Shown: piece after piece, positions 56,395 through 64,000 of the stretch
How positions within the stretch are numbered: the stretch's first letter is position 1
Layout: every line of letters starts with the position of its first letter
Assembly: GCA_963717945.1 (NCBI GenBank)
Contig: CAVQXT010000006.1
Coordinates: forward strand, 1-64,000
Length of the DNA: 64,000 bases
Reading direction: 5' to 3'
From: FEN-299 sp963717945
GTDB lineage: Bacteria > Acidobacteriota > Vicinamibacteria > Vicinamibacterales > Fen-181
Translations under genes and position numbers: made by a program
Notes under the pieces: generated by a model
What the model was told of the DNA's origin: nothing
Seen by the model: only the letters and a program-made list of their open reading frames with translations
Database searches by the model: none

Positions 56395-56436
56395 GGTGGA
56401 CTTTGCACCGTGCTCCCGCGCGGTGCGAAGTCCACC
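56395..56436. repeat. Inverted repeat near the PEGA gene end
   Basis: GGTGGACTTTGCACCG (56395-56410) pairs with CGGTGCGAAGTCCACC (56421-56436), with one mismatch that forms a wobble pair. It lies 20 bases after the PEGA stop and may terminate transcription. Confidence 0.55.
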
Positions 56437-56484
56437 AGGATTTCGCGGTGTTCGAGCGGCAGGTGAAGGTCGGCGTGCGTTGTT

Positions 56485-56522
56485 CCCTCGTCCCCCGTCC
56501 CTCGTCCCCCGTCCCTCGTCCC
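56485..56522. repeat. 14-base tandem repeat
   Basis: CCCTCGTCCCCCGT occurs twice exactly and then partially (CCCTCGTCCCT), directly against the stop codon of the next gene on the minus strand, in which the final bases of the repeat form part of its 3' end. Confidence 0.65.
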
Positions 56523-56929
56523 TACTTCCTCTTCTGCGCCGTCCAGGTCGACGATCCGTAGCCGCCGAACTCGATCGCCCCCGACATCGCGTCGCCGTCG
56601 ATCTTGCCGGTGTAGGTGATCGTCATGTCCTGCCCCTGCATGTTGAAGACGATCGCGAAGGCGATGTCGGACCCCTTGACCGAGCCTTCGAGCGCGGTCT
56701 CGCCCATCTGGCTCGTCTGGGTCCCGGTCAGCTTCTCGCCGTCCTGCTTGAACGTCGCCGAGAGGGACATCGTGCCCTGCGGCGTCTCGACGGCCATGTC
56801 CCACGTGCCGGTCACGTTGACGGCCGGGGCCTCCTTGGGCGTCTCCTTGGGCTTGTCCTGCGCGAACGCCGTGACGGCCAGGCCGAGCACGACGGCCAGC
56901 GCGATGGTCGATACTCGCGCGCGGTTCAT
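56522..56929 (-). CDS. Small exported protein of unknown function
   Basis: A 135-residue protein with signal peptide (VSTIALAVVLGLAVTAFAQ) and GAGG before the ATG. After a Lys/Glu/Pro linker the mature domain reads VNVTGTWDMAVETPQGTMSLSATFKQDGEKLTG and closes IEFGGYGSSTWTAQKRK; repeats of short strands suggest a small lipocalin- or META-like barrel. No function assigned. The GTWDMAVE opening resembles that of the lipoprotein at 750-1190. Confidence 0.75.
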   Translation of the reverse strand: MNRARVSTIALAVVLGLAVTAFAQDKPKETPKEAPAVNVTGTWDMAVETPQGTMSLSATFKQDGEKLTGTQTSQMGETALEGSVKGSDIAFAIVFNMQGQDMTITYTGKIDGDAMSGAIEFGGYGSSTWTAQKRK

Positions 56930-57142
56930 CGAATGCCTCGTATGATTGTGGCGCCGCCGACATGGCGGCGCGCCAATCGTGCAGACCATAGCAGGGTGGC
57001 GCGTCCAAGAGAAGCCCCGACTGCGGCGCCGCGTGTCGCGCCGGTCGGCGCGCCCGCGCGGCGAGCCCGACGCGCCCGGTCGGCCCGGTGAAGTGTGATA
57101 CTGTAATAAGCTGATCAAACCTGGGCTTTGTCCGAGGCGTGC

Positions 57143-58207
57143 ATGGGGCGCGAACCGCTCGACCTCAAGCTCGACGTCGTCCCGAGGTCCCGATTCGACA
57201 TGGTGGACCTCCGGGGACTCGTGTCCTCCACGCACGGGGCGGCGCTGGCCGCTTACCCGCAATGCCTCTATTGGTCCTCGCACACGACCGCCGGGTTCCT
57301 GGACCGCAGCGTGGCCTCGCGCCTGGTCGAGAAGCCGGGCGTGGCCGCCTACATCGAGACGTTTCGCACGATCTTCCCCGAAGGCGCCGATTACGAGCAC
57401 GACCGGCTCGACCGCCGCGTCGAGCTCGCCCCCGAGCAGCGCGAGGTGGAGCCGAAGAACGCCGACTCGCACCTGGCCTTCATCGCCGCCGGCCTGCGGA
57501 CGTGCGTGACGTACGCCAACCGGCCGGACGAGCCCGTCTGCTTCGTGGACCTCGACGGGATGAACGCCGGGCGGGCGCGGTGCCGCCACACGCGGGTGAT
57601 CGGCTTCCACCGGGAGGACGTGGTGGCGCGGCACCAGATCCAGGTGCCCGTGTCGAATCACCCGGTCGATTCGATCAACCTGAAGGACCCGAGGCTGGGC
57701 ATCGCGGACGAGCTGGCCGAGTTCGTGCGCCGCCAGGGGGTCCCGAAGGGTCGGCTTCGCCTGGCGCTGCACGCCGGCGAGCGGCACGCCGGGCTGACGG
57801 TGAACGAGTACGAGACGCTCCTGATGCGGCACGACCTGCCGGAGGTGCTGCGCGATCCGCTCCGCTTCGCCATCGAGAAGGGGCGCCACGCGTTTGCCAA
57901 CCCCCGCGCCGTTCCCGCGAAGACGCTCGAGTACGCGAAGTACGACCTCGTGCGGCTGATGAACCAGGCGGTCGAGCGCCTCGGTCTCAGCGAGTCGCTG
58001 GTCGAACGCCTCCTGGCGAAGACGATGGCGGTGCCGGCAAACCGGTTCCTGCGAATGAAGCGTTCGGTGAGCCTGCTGGTCGCCGACGAGGGCACCGGGA
58101 AGGGCTCGCTCGTCGAAGGCACGTACCAGAGCACGATCCTGGTCCAGTGGCATCGCGCGCCGCAGCGGACCCGTACGATCGACGTCACGCTGACGCACAT
58201 CCAGTAG
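57143..58207 (+). CDS. Two-domain UPF0047/YjbQ-like protein
   Basis: A 354-residue protein. Residues 1-155 look like one UPF0047 (YjbQ) domain: SSHTTAGFLDRS, the YEHD block, NADSHLAFIAAGL. Residues 190-354 look like a second: LRLALHAGERHAGLTVNEYETLLMRHDL near its start and GSLVEGTYQSTILVQWHRA ... RTIDVTLTHI at its end. A link of basic/acidic residues joins them. UPF0047 proteins are single-domain and have been linked to thiamine-phosphate synthesis activity; a tandem form is unusual. The ATG at 57143 is preferred over TTG 57128. It precedes the patatin gene. Confidence 0.7.
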   Translation: MGREPLDLKLDVVPRSRFDMVDLRGLVSSTHGAALAAYPQCLYWSSHTTAGFLDRSVASRLVEKPGVAAYIETFRTIFPEGADYEHDRLDRRVELAPEQREVEPKNADSHLAFIAAGLRTCVTYANRPDEPVCFVDLDGMNAGRARCRHTRVIGFHREDVVARHQIQVPVSNHPVDSINLKDPRLGIADELAEFVRRQGVPKGRLRLALHAGERHAGLTVNEYETLLMRHDLPEVLRDPLRFAIEKGRHAFANPRAVPAKTLEYAKYDLVRLMNQAVERLGLSESLVERLLAKTMAVPANRFLRMKRSVSLLVADEGTGKGSLVEGTYQSTILVQWHRAPQRTRTIDVTLTHIQ

Positions 58208-58256
58208 GGGCGCCGCCCCCGGCCCGGCCGCCGATTTGCGCCGCCCGCAGACCGCG

Positions 58257-60509
58257 ATGCCCTACTGTTCCTTTCTCCGCCGCCTCGGCCTTTCACTGCC
58301 CCTGATCGCCATCCTGGCGTGGCCCACGCCTCTCGCCGCGGGTCCCTCGCCCGCTCCCCGGCCCGAACCGCGTCGGCCCCGCATCGGCCTGGCGCTCGGC
58401 GGCGGCAGCGCGCGCGGCCTGGCGCATGTCGGGGTGCTCGAGTGGCTGCACGAGCACCGGATCCCGATCGACGCGGTGGCCGGCACGAGCATGGGAGCGC
58501 TCATCGGCGGCATCTTCGCCGTCGGGATGACCGCGCCGGACATCGGGACGATGACGCGGGAAATCGACTGGGACACGGTGATGGCTGCCGGCCCGCCGTT
58601 TGCCGACAGCGCGTTTCGCCGCAAGGAGGATCGGCGCGCCTTCCCGGCCGGCCTCCAGCTGGGCATCCGCCACGGCCTGTGGCTGCCCCGCAGCCTCAAC
58701 GCGGGGCAGCGGGTGGCGCTGCTGCTCGATCGCCTGACGGCGCCGTACTCGGCGCTTCGGAGCTTCGACGACCTGCCGACGCCGTTCCGCTGCGTGGCCT
58801 ACGATGTGAACCAGGCCGAGCGCGTCGTCCTCGGCTCCGGCGTCCTGCCCGAGGCGCTGAGGGCGACGATGGCGCTGCCCGGCATCTTCCCGCCGGTCAC
58901 GATCGACGGGCGCCTGCTCATCGACGGCGGCATGGCCGACAACGTCCCGGCCGACGTCGTGCGCGGCCTGCAGGTCGACGTCGTGATCGCCGTCGACGTC
59001 GGCGTCAAGCCGGCCGACGAAGGGGGCATCACCGCGTTCTCGATGGTGAACCGCGCGATCGACGCGGTGGTGCTGGCCGGCGCCCGCATCGGCCTGGCGT
59101 CGGCCGACGTCGTGATCACGCCGGACGTGTCGCACCTCACCAGCCTCGACTGGAACAGCGCGGACGAGTGGCGCCTCCGCGGCTACCAGGCGGCTGAGGC
59201 GCAGGCCGCCGCCCTGATGAAGTACTCGGTGAGCCAGGCGGAGTACGACGCGCACGAGGCCGCGCGGCAGGCGCGCCGGCAGACGGCCCCGATCGTCCCG
59301 ACCGCCGTCGTCGTCGACGGCGTGTCCTCGAGCGATCGGGCGCGCATCGCGCGGCAGCTGGAGGTGGTCCCGAACCAGCCGCTGGATCTCGATCGCCTCG
59401 CGCAGCGCATCCTCGTGCTGAGCGGCACCGACCGCTACGAGCTGATCACCTACAACCTGGCGGCGGGCCCGGCCGGCGAGCGGCTGGAAGTCCACCTCCG
59501 CCCCAAGGCGAACGGGCCGGCCTTCCTGACGCTCGGCTTCGAGCTCAACAACACCGACTCTTCGACCTTGTCCGCGACCATCACCGGCCGGACGACCGTC
59601 TACGACGCCGTCGGCGAGGGGTCCGAGATCCGGCTGGACCTGGTCGGCGGCACGCGGCGGGCGATCAGCGGCGAGGTGTACTACCCGCTGGGCTGGTACG
59701 GGCTGTTCGCGGCGCCTCGCGCCCTGTTCGATCACGACACGCTCAACCGTTTCGAGGCGGAGCAGATGGTCGGCCAGTACGGGCTGACCCGGGCAGGCGT
59801 CGGCGCCGATCTCGGCCTGGCCATTGGCCGGGTGGCGGAGCTGCGGGCCGGAGCCGACGCGATCCACGTGGCGGAGGCCCTTCACGTCGGCGACTCGGCG
59901 CTGCCCGGCACCGACGGCGTCGAGCGCGTGGCGACGCTGCAGGCCGTGGTGGACACGCAGGACAGCCCGGTCGTGCCGTCGCGGGGCGTGTACTTGCGGG
60001 CGCGGGCCCGCCGGTTCTTCTCGGCGCCGGGACCGACGGGCGACGCGGCGATCATCTCGGGCCTCGAGAGCCCGCGGCGGTTCTCGCAGGCGGAGTTCGA
60101 CGTGTCGGTCTTCCATTCGCTCGGCCGCGGCAACCGGCTGTTCGTCCGGGCGGCCGGCGGGACGTCGTTCGGGGCGCGGCCCTGGTTCGAGGTCTTCTCG
60201 CTGGGCGGGCCGTTCCGGATGTCGGCGTTCGACAACGACGAGCTGACCGGCGCGAACTTCGCGTTCGCCGGCGTCGGCTACCTGCGGCAGCTGCCGCGCC
60301 TGCCGGCCTGGGTCGGCGGCCGCGCCTACCTGGCGACGTGGATCGAGGCGGGTTCGGCGTTCGATGCGCGCGCGGACAGGACGTGGCACGGCGACGGGTC
60401 GGCCGGCGTCATCATCGACTCGATCATCGGGCCGGTCTTCGCCGGCGGCAGCGTCGGGCCGTCGGGACATCACCGTCTCTACATTTCGCTGGGCCCGCTG
60501 TTCAAGTGA
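58257..60509 (+). CDS. PlpD-like patatin phospholipase / outer-membrane barrel
   Basis: A 750-residue protein with signal peptide (LPLIAILAWPTPLAAG). The patatin domain (about 35-320) has oxyanion loop GLALGGGSARGLAH, nucleophile GTSMG and DGG for the catalytic aspartate; the POTRA-like stretch (VVVDGVSSSDRARIARQL) lies at about 345-425 and a D15-type beta barrel from about 430 to the end. This is the type Vd autotransporter plan, in which a lipase is carried to the surface and possibly released. Start chosen at ATG 58257; TTG 58236 is possible. No ribosome binding site stands out. Confidence 0.88.
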   Translation: MPYCSFLRRLGLSLPLIAILAWPTPLAAGPSPAPRPEPRRPRIGLALGGGSARGLAHVGVLEWLHEHRIPIDAVAGTSMGALIGGIFAVGMTAPDIGTMTREIDWDTVMAAGPPFADSAFRRKEDRRAFPAGLQLGIRHGLWLPRSLNAGQRVALLLDRLTAPYSALRSFDDLPTPFRCVAYDVNQAERVVLGSGVLPEALRATMALPGIFPPVTIDGRLLIDGGMADNVPADVVRGLQVDVVIAVDVGVKPADEGGITAFSMVNRAIDAVVLAGARIGLASADVVITPDVSHLTSLDWNSADEWRLRGYQAAEAQAAALMKYSVSQAEYDAHEAARQARRQTAPIVPTAVVVDGVSSSDRARIARQLEVVPNQPLDLDRLAQRILVLSGTDRYELITYNLAAGPAGERLEVHLRPKANGPAFLTLGFELNNTDSSTLSATITGRTTVYDAVGEGSEIRLDLVGGTRRAISGEVYYPLGWYGLFAAPRALFDHDTLNRFEAEQMVGQYGLTRAGVGADLGLAIGRVAELRAGADAIHVAEALHVGDSALPGTDGVERVATLQAVVDTQDSPVVPSRGVYLRARARRFFSAPGPTGDAAIISGLESPRRFSQAEFDVSVFHSLGRGNRLFVRAAGGTSFGARPWFEVFSLGGPFRMSAFDNDELTGANFAFAGVGYLRQLPRLPAWVGGRAYLATWIEAGSAFDARADRTWHGDGSAGVIIDSIIGPVFAGGSVGPSGHHRLYISLGPLFK

Positions 60510-60632
60510 GGGCCGGCGCCGGCTTGACCGGGCCCGGTGATCGGGATAGGTTTGTTCGGTCTCGATTCCCCGCCAGGCGACGCCCTGGGCGCGATTGGGT
60601 CAGCCCGCCGCGTGGGCCATTCGGAAAGGCAC

Positions 60633-62915
60633 ATGACGCAGTCCGAAGCCGCTCCGCGGACGACCACTCGCGTGCGCGTCGTCGTCGCCACCACGGTCTT
60701 CCTCTCGTTCATCTCCTTCTGGCGGGCGGCCGCCATCGTGCTCGCCGACCTCGGGTCGTCGGCCTTCTACGCGGGCGGCATCGCCGAGCAGGCCGCCGGC
60801 AAGGCCGCGCCCTGGTTCATCCTGGGCGTCATGCTGTTCTCGTTCGCCGTCCGGGCGATCTACATCGAGAGCTCGGTGATGTTCGTCCGGGGCGGCGTCT
60901 ACCGCGTCGTCAAGGAGGCGATGGGGCCGACGTTCGGGAAGCTGTCGGTGTCGGCCCTCCTCTTCGACTACGTCCTCACGGGTCCAATCAGCGGCGTGTC
61001 GGCCGGGCAGTACATCGTGGGCCTCGTCAACGACGTGGCCCAGCGCGCCGGCTACCCGCTGAACCTGCCGCCGAACGCCACCGCCGCCGTCCTGGCGATC
61101 GCCGTCATCCTCTACTTCTGGCGCCGCAACACCGTCGGGCTGCGCGAGTCGAGCAATGACGCGCTCCGGATCGTCCAGGTCACGACGGTGATGGTCGTCG
61201 TGCTGTTCGGCTGGGCCGCCCTCACGCTCCTCGTGCGGGGCGGCCACCTGCCGCCGCCGCCCACGCTGGCCAACATCCGCTTCTCGGACGACGCGCTGGG
61301 CTGGCTGCGGGGAACGCCGCTCCCCGGCTTCACCGCCGTCGCCGTGATGATCGGCCTCGGCCACTCGTTCCTGGCGATGAGCGGCTGGGAATCGCTGGCG
61401 CAGGTCTACCGGGAGATCGAACATCCGAAGGCGGTCAACCTCCGGCGCGCCGGCCTGGTGGTCTTCCTCTACAGCCTGGTCTTCACCGTGTCGGTGAGCT
61501 TCCTGGCCGTGGCGCTCATCCCCGATCTGGCGCGGGGCGCGTTCAAGGACAACCTCATCGCCGGCCTCGCGATGCACCTGATCGGGCCGCAGCCGCTGCT
61601 GCTGGCGTTCCAGGGCTTCGTCGTGGTCGTCGGCTTCCTGATCCTCGCCGGCGCGTGCAACACCGCGATTGTCGGCGCCAACGCGGTGCTCAACCGCGTG
61701 TCCGAGGACGGCGTGCTCACCGACTGGTTCCGCCGGCCCCACAGGCGCTACGGGACGACCTACCGGATCCTGAACCTGATCGCCGTGCTCCAGGTGGTGA
61801 CGATTGTGGCGAGCGGCGGGGACGTCTACCTCCTCGGCGAGGCCTACGCCTTCGGCGTCGTCTGGAGCTTCGCGCTCCAGAGCCTGTCGATGCTCGTCCT
61901 CCGGTACAAGGTGCCCGGCAACCGGGAGTGGCGGGTCCCGTTCAACCTCCGCGTTCGCGGCGTGGAGATCCCCGTCGGTCTCGGCCTGATTGCCGTCGCG
62001 CTGTTCTCGATTGCCGTCGTCAACCTGTTCACCAAGCAGCTGGCGACGATCTGGGGGATGACCTTCACCGCCGGCCTGTTCGTGCTGTTCACCGCGTCGC
62101 AGCGGCACATGACGCGCCAGGCGGCCAAGCGGCGCTCGGGCCTCGACCAGTTCCAGCTGCTCCCCGCCGGGGACCTCGACCTGGGCGAAGTGCACGCGAG
62201 GCCGGGCAGCGTCCTGGTCCCCGTCAGGGACTACCACACGCTCTCCCACCTCACCTGGGCGCTGACGCACGTGGACACCGAGAAGTACGACGTCGTGGCC
62301 ATGACGGTCCGGCTGCTTCACGGGCCCGACACGGGTTACCGTGACCTCAGCCAGACGGAGCTGTTCAGCGACTACGAGCAACAGCTGTTCACGAGCGTGG
62401 TGGCCGTCGCCGAGCGCCAGGGCCGCCCGGTGAAGCTGCTGGTGGTTCCCGCCGCGGACGTGTTCGACGCGGTCGCGCAGACGGCCGTCCGGCTCTCGTC
62501 CAGCCAGATCGTGCTGGGGGACTCGGCGAAGTTCTCGGCCGCCGACCAGGCACGCCTGCTCGGGCAGGCATGGGAGCGGGTCGCGGGCAGCGACAGCGTG
62601 CGTACGCGGCTGCTGGCTTACAAGCGAAGCGGCGAGATCGAGACGTTCCACCTCGGGCCCCACTCGCCGACGCTGACGCTCGACGACCTCGACCTGATCC
62701 ACCACCTGTGGCTGGACGCGGTCGGCGCGGTCGGGCTCGACATCCACCACCGGGACATCGTCCGCGTCGCGCTCGAAGAGCTGGGCGACGATCTGAAGAG
62801 CGGCCGCCGGCCGAGGGCGCTGTCGCGCTTGAAGGAGCAGGCGAACCGTCCGCCTGGCACGTCCGATCCCGCCCCGGCGGGCCCGGACGCGCCGTCGGAC
62901 CCGGGAGCCGTGTAA
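60633..62915 (+). CDS. APC-family amino-acid permease with cytosolic USP-like tail
   Basis: A 760-residue protein. About twelve membrane helices occupy residues 15-510 (for example VVATTVFLSFISFWRAAAIVLADLG near the start and GWESLAQVYREIEHPKAVN mid-chain, the APC helix signature). The last 230 residues are cytosolic (SVLVPVRDYHTLSHLTWALTHVDTEKYDVVAMTVRLL), similar to the universal-stress-protein fold found on some APC permeases. It probably imports amino acids, with the tail regulating it. GGAAAGG lies upstream of the ATG. It follows the patatin gene by 123 bases and precedes NamZ by four. Confidence 0.87.
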   Translation: MTQSEAAPRTTTRVRVVVATTVFLSFISFWRAAAIVLADLGSSAFYAGGIAEQAAGKAAPWFILGVMLFSFAVRAIYIESSVMFVRGGVYRVVKEAMGPTFGKLSVSALLFDYVLTGPISGVSAGQYIVGLVNDVAQRAGYPLNLPPNATAAVLAIAVILYFWRRNTVGLRESSNDALRIVQVTTVMVVVLFGWAALTLLVRGGHLPPPPTLANIRFSDDALGWLRGTPLPGFTAVAVMIGLGHSFLAMSGWESLAQVYREIEHPKAVNLRRAGLVVFLYSLVFTVSVSFLAVALIPDLARGAFKDNLIAGLAMHLIGPQPLLLAFQGFVVVVGFLILAGACNTAIVGANAVLNRVSEDGVLTDWFRRPHRRYGTTYRILNLIAVLQVVTIVASGGDVYLLGEAYAFGVVWSFALQSLSMLVLRYKVPGNREWRVPFNLRVRGVEIPVGLGLIAVALFSIAVVNLFTKQLATIWGMTFTAGLFVLFTASQRHMTRQAAKRRSGLDQFQLLPAGDLDLGEVHARPGSVLVPVRDYHTLSHLTWALTHVDTEKYDVVAMTVRLLHGPDTGYRDLSQTELFSDYEQQLFTSVVAVAERQGRPVKLLVVPAADVFDAVAQTAVRLSSSQIVLGDSAKFSAADQARLLGQAWERVAGSDSVRTRLLAYKRSGEIETFHLGPHSPTLTLDDLDLIHHLWLDAVGAVGLDIHHRDIVRVALEELGDDLKSGRRPRALSRLKEQANRPPGTSDPAPAGPDAPSDPGAV

Positions 62916-62919
62916 CGCC

Positions 62920-64000
62920 ATGAGTGTCGTCCTTGGATCTTCCCGCCTGTTCGACTCGGGGGCGCTGAAGGGCCGGCGCATCGGCGTGGTGGCCAACCCG
63001 GCCTCGATCGACGGCGCCTTCAGGGGCGTGGTCGATCGCGCCGCGTCGTCGAGCGACGTGACGCTCGCGGCCGTGTTCGGTCCGCAGCACGGCTTCCGGG
63101 CCGACCTCCAGGACAACATGATCGAGTCGCCCCACGCCCGCGACGCCCGGCGGCGCGTGATGGTCTACTCGCTCTACAGCGAGACGCGCGAGCCGACGGC
63201 CGACATGCTGGCCGGCCTCGACGCGCTCGTCGTGGACCTGCAGGACGTCGGTGCCCGGATCTACACATTCGTCTACACGATGGCGAACTGCCTCCGGGCC
63301 GCCGCGAGACACGGCGTGACGGTGTTCGTCTGCGACCGCCCGAACCCGATCGGCGGCCTGGCGCTCGAGGGGCCGATGCTCGAGCCGGGGTTCGAGTCGT
63401 TCGTGGGGATGTTCCCCATCCCGATGCGGCACGGGATGACGATCGGAGAACTGGCGCGGCTGTTCAACGAGGCGTTCGGCATCGGGGCCGACCTCGAGGT
63501 GGTGCCGCTCGGCGGCTGGCGGCGGGAGATGTACTGGGACGAGACCGGCCTGCCGTGGGTGATGCCGTCGCCGAACATGCCCACCCTCGACACGGCGATC
63601 GTCTATCCCGGCGGCGTGCTGTTCGAGGGCACCGGGACTCTCGGAAGGCCGGGGCACGACGCGGCCGTTCGAGCTCGTCGGCGCGCCGTGGATCGAGGCC
63701 GAGACGTTTGCCGCCAGGCTCAACGTCCTGCGGATCGAGGGGGCCGTCTTTCGCCCGGCCGTCTTCGAGCCCACCTTCCACAAGCACGCGCGCCAGGCGT
63801 GCGGCGGCTGCCAGATTCACGTCACCGACCGCGCGCGCTTCCGGCCCGTGCTCGCCGCCGTCGCCGCGATGGGCGAGTTCCACCGGGCGGCGCCGGAACG
63901 CTTCGCGTGGCGCCAGCCGCCCTACGAGTACGTCCACGACCGGATGCCGATCGACATCCTCGCCGGCTCGTCTCGGCTGCGGGAGGCGATCGAGGCCGAC
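62920..64000 (+). pseudogene. NamZ/DUF1343 exo-N-acetylmuramidase, frameshifted, runs past the window
   Basis: The protein starts MSVVLGSSRLFDSGALKGRR, and family signatures FGPQHGFRADLQDNMI, YSLYSETREPTADML, LVVDLQDVGARIYTFVYTM and DRPNPIGGLALEGPML are all in frame. At 63634 the string GGGA replaces one codon of the usual EGTNxSEGRGTTRPFE block, and the rest (SEGRGTTRPFELVGAPWIEAE ... split as ACGRPFELV) continues one base out of frame to the window end. It is therefore split into two frames by a single extra base. NamZ removes N-acetylmuramic acid from peptidoglycan fragments. Its start is four bases after the permease stop. The C-terminus is outside the window. Confidence 0.78.

Noticed and set aside
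60510..60632. A riboswitch before the permease
   Set aside because: No conserved aptamer core could be recognised; only GC-rich stems.

Overview
This is a very GC-rich bacterial chromosome segment of about 64 kb with some 50 protein genes. The mix of genes fits an Acidobacteriota genome, most likely class Vicinamibacteria. It includes serine/threonine kinases with TPR tails, a sigma factor paired with a kinase, a winged-helix protein fused to a TolB-like propeller, TMTC-type TPR membrane proteins, outer-membrane barrels and lipoproteins. This placement is inferred from gene content and base composition; no rRNA or tRNA gene was seen to confirm it.

Layout, left to right. Positions 1-745 hold two broken signalling remnants, a kinase piece and a truncated receiver domain. 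Positions 750-8762 carry a lipoprotein, an ECF sigma factor overlapping a kinase/TPR gene, a secreted protein, a winged-helix/propeller regulator and a dimethylargininase. Positions 8776-14096 carry a beta-helix lipoprotein, a putative zinc peptidase, a VapBC-type toxin-antitoxin pair with a clear operator, and the HtpX-like/LemA pair. Positions 14228-18020 are a complete riboflavin operon (ribD-ribE-ribBA-ribH) behind a promoter and an FMN riboswitch. It is separated from a cysteine synthase homologue by a 1-kb non-coding block with a 234-bp exact direct repeat and heptamer arrays.

Positions 19936-29465 hold a PP2C-type phosphatase with PDZ and membrane domains, a second kinase/TPR protein, an AsmA-like protein, an SPFH protein and a zinc-ribbon protein. 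Positions 29537-32780 are a four-gene phospholipid operon (secreted protein, CDP-alcohol phosphatidyltransferase, DAG-kinase-like protein, CdsA-like protein). Positions 32848-41107 contain small secreted proteins, an amidohydrolase, an altered M19 dipeptidase homologue, an amidase and an ammonium transporter behind a frameshifted porin gene. Positions 43000-48236 are a trehalose cluster: a membrane-anchored trehalose-phosphate synthase, OtsB and DoxX on one strand, and a divergent GH15 enzyme. Positions 48287-54180 are membrane glycosyltransferase-like genes. The right end has an apparently solitary DNA methyltransferase, a PEGA-domain protein, a two-domain UPF0047 protein, a PlpD-like patatin autotransporter, an APC permease with a cytosolic tail, and the start of a NamZ/DUF1343 gene.

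Several genes are interrupted by apparent single-base indels (porin, GT39-like transferase, NamZ) and one carries a self-compensating pair (cysteine synthase). This suggests sequence errors in part of the assembly, although real decay cannot be excluded. The most interesting points are the repeat block at 18037-18897, the tandem UPF0047 protein, the receptor-like trehalose-phosphate synthase, the hairpin over the sigma-factor ribosome binding site, the M19 homologue lacking its first metal site, and the dispersed two-hairpin repeats.
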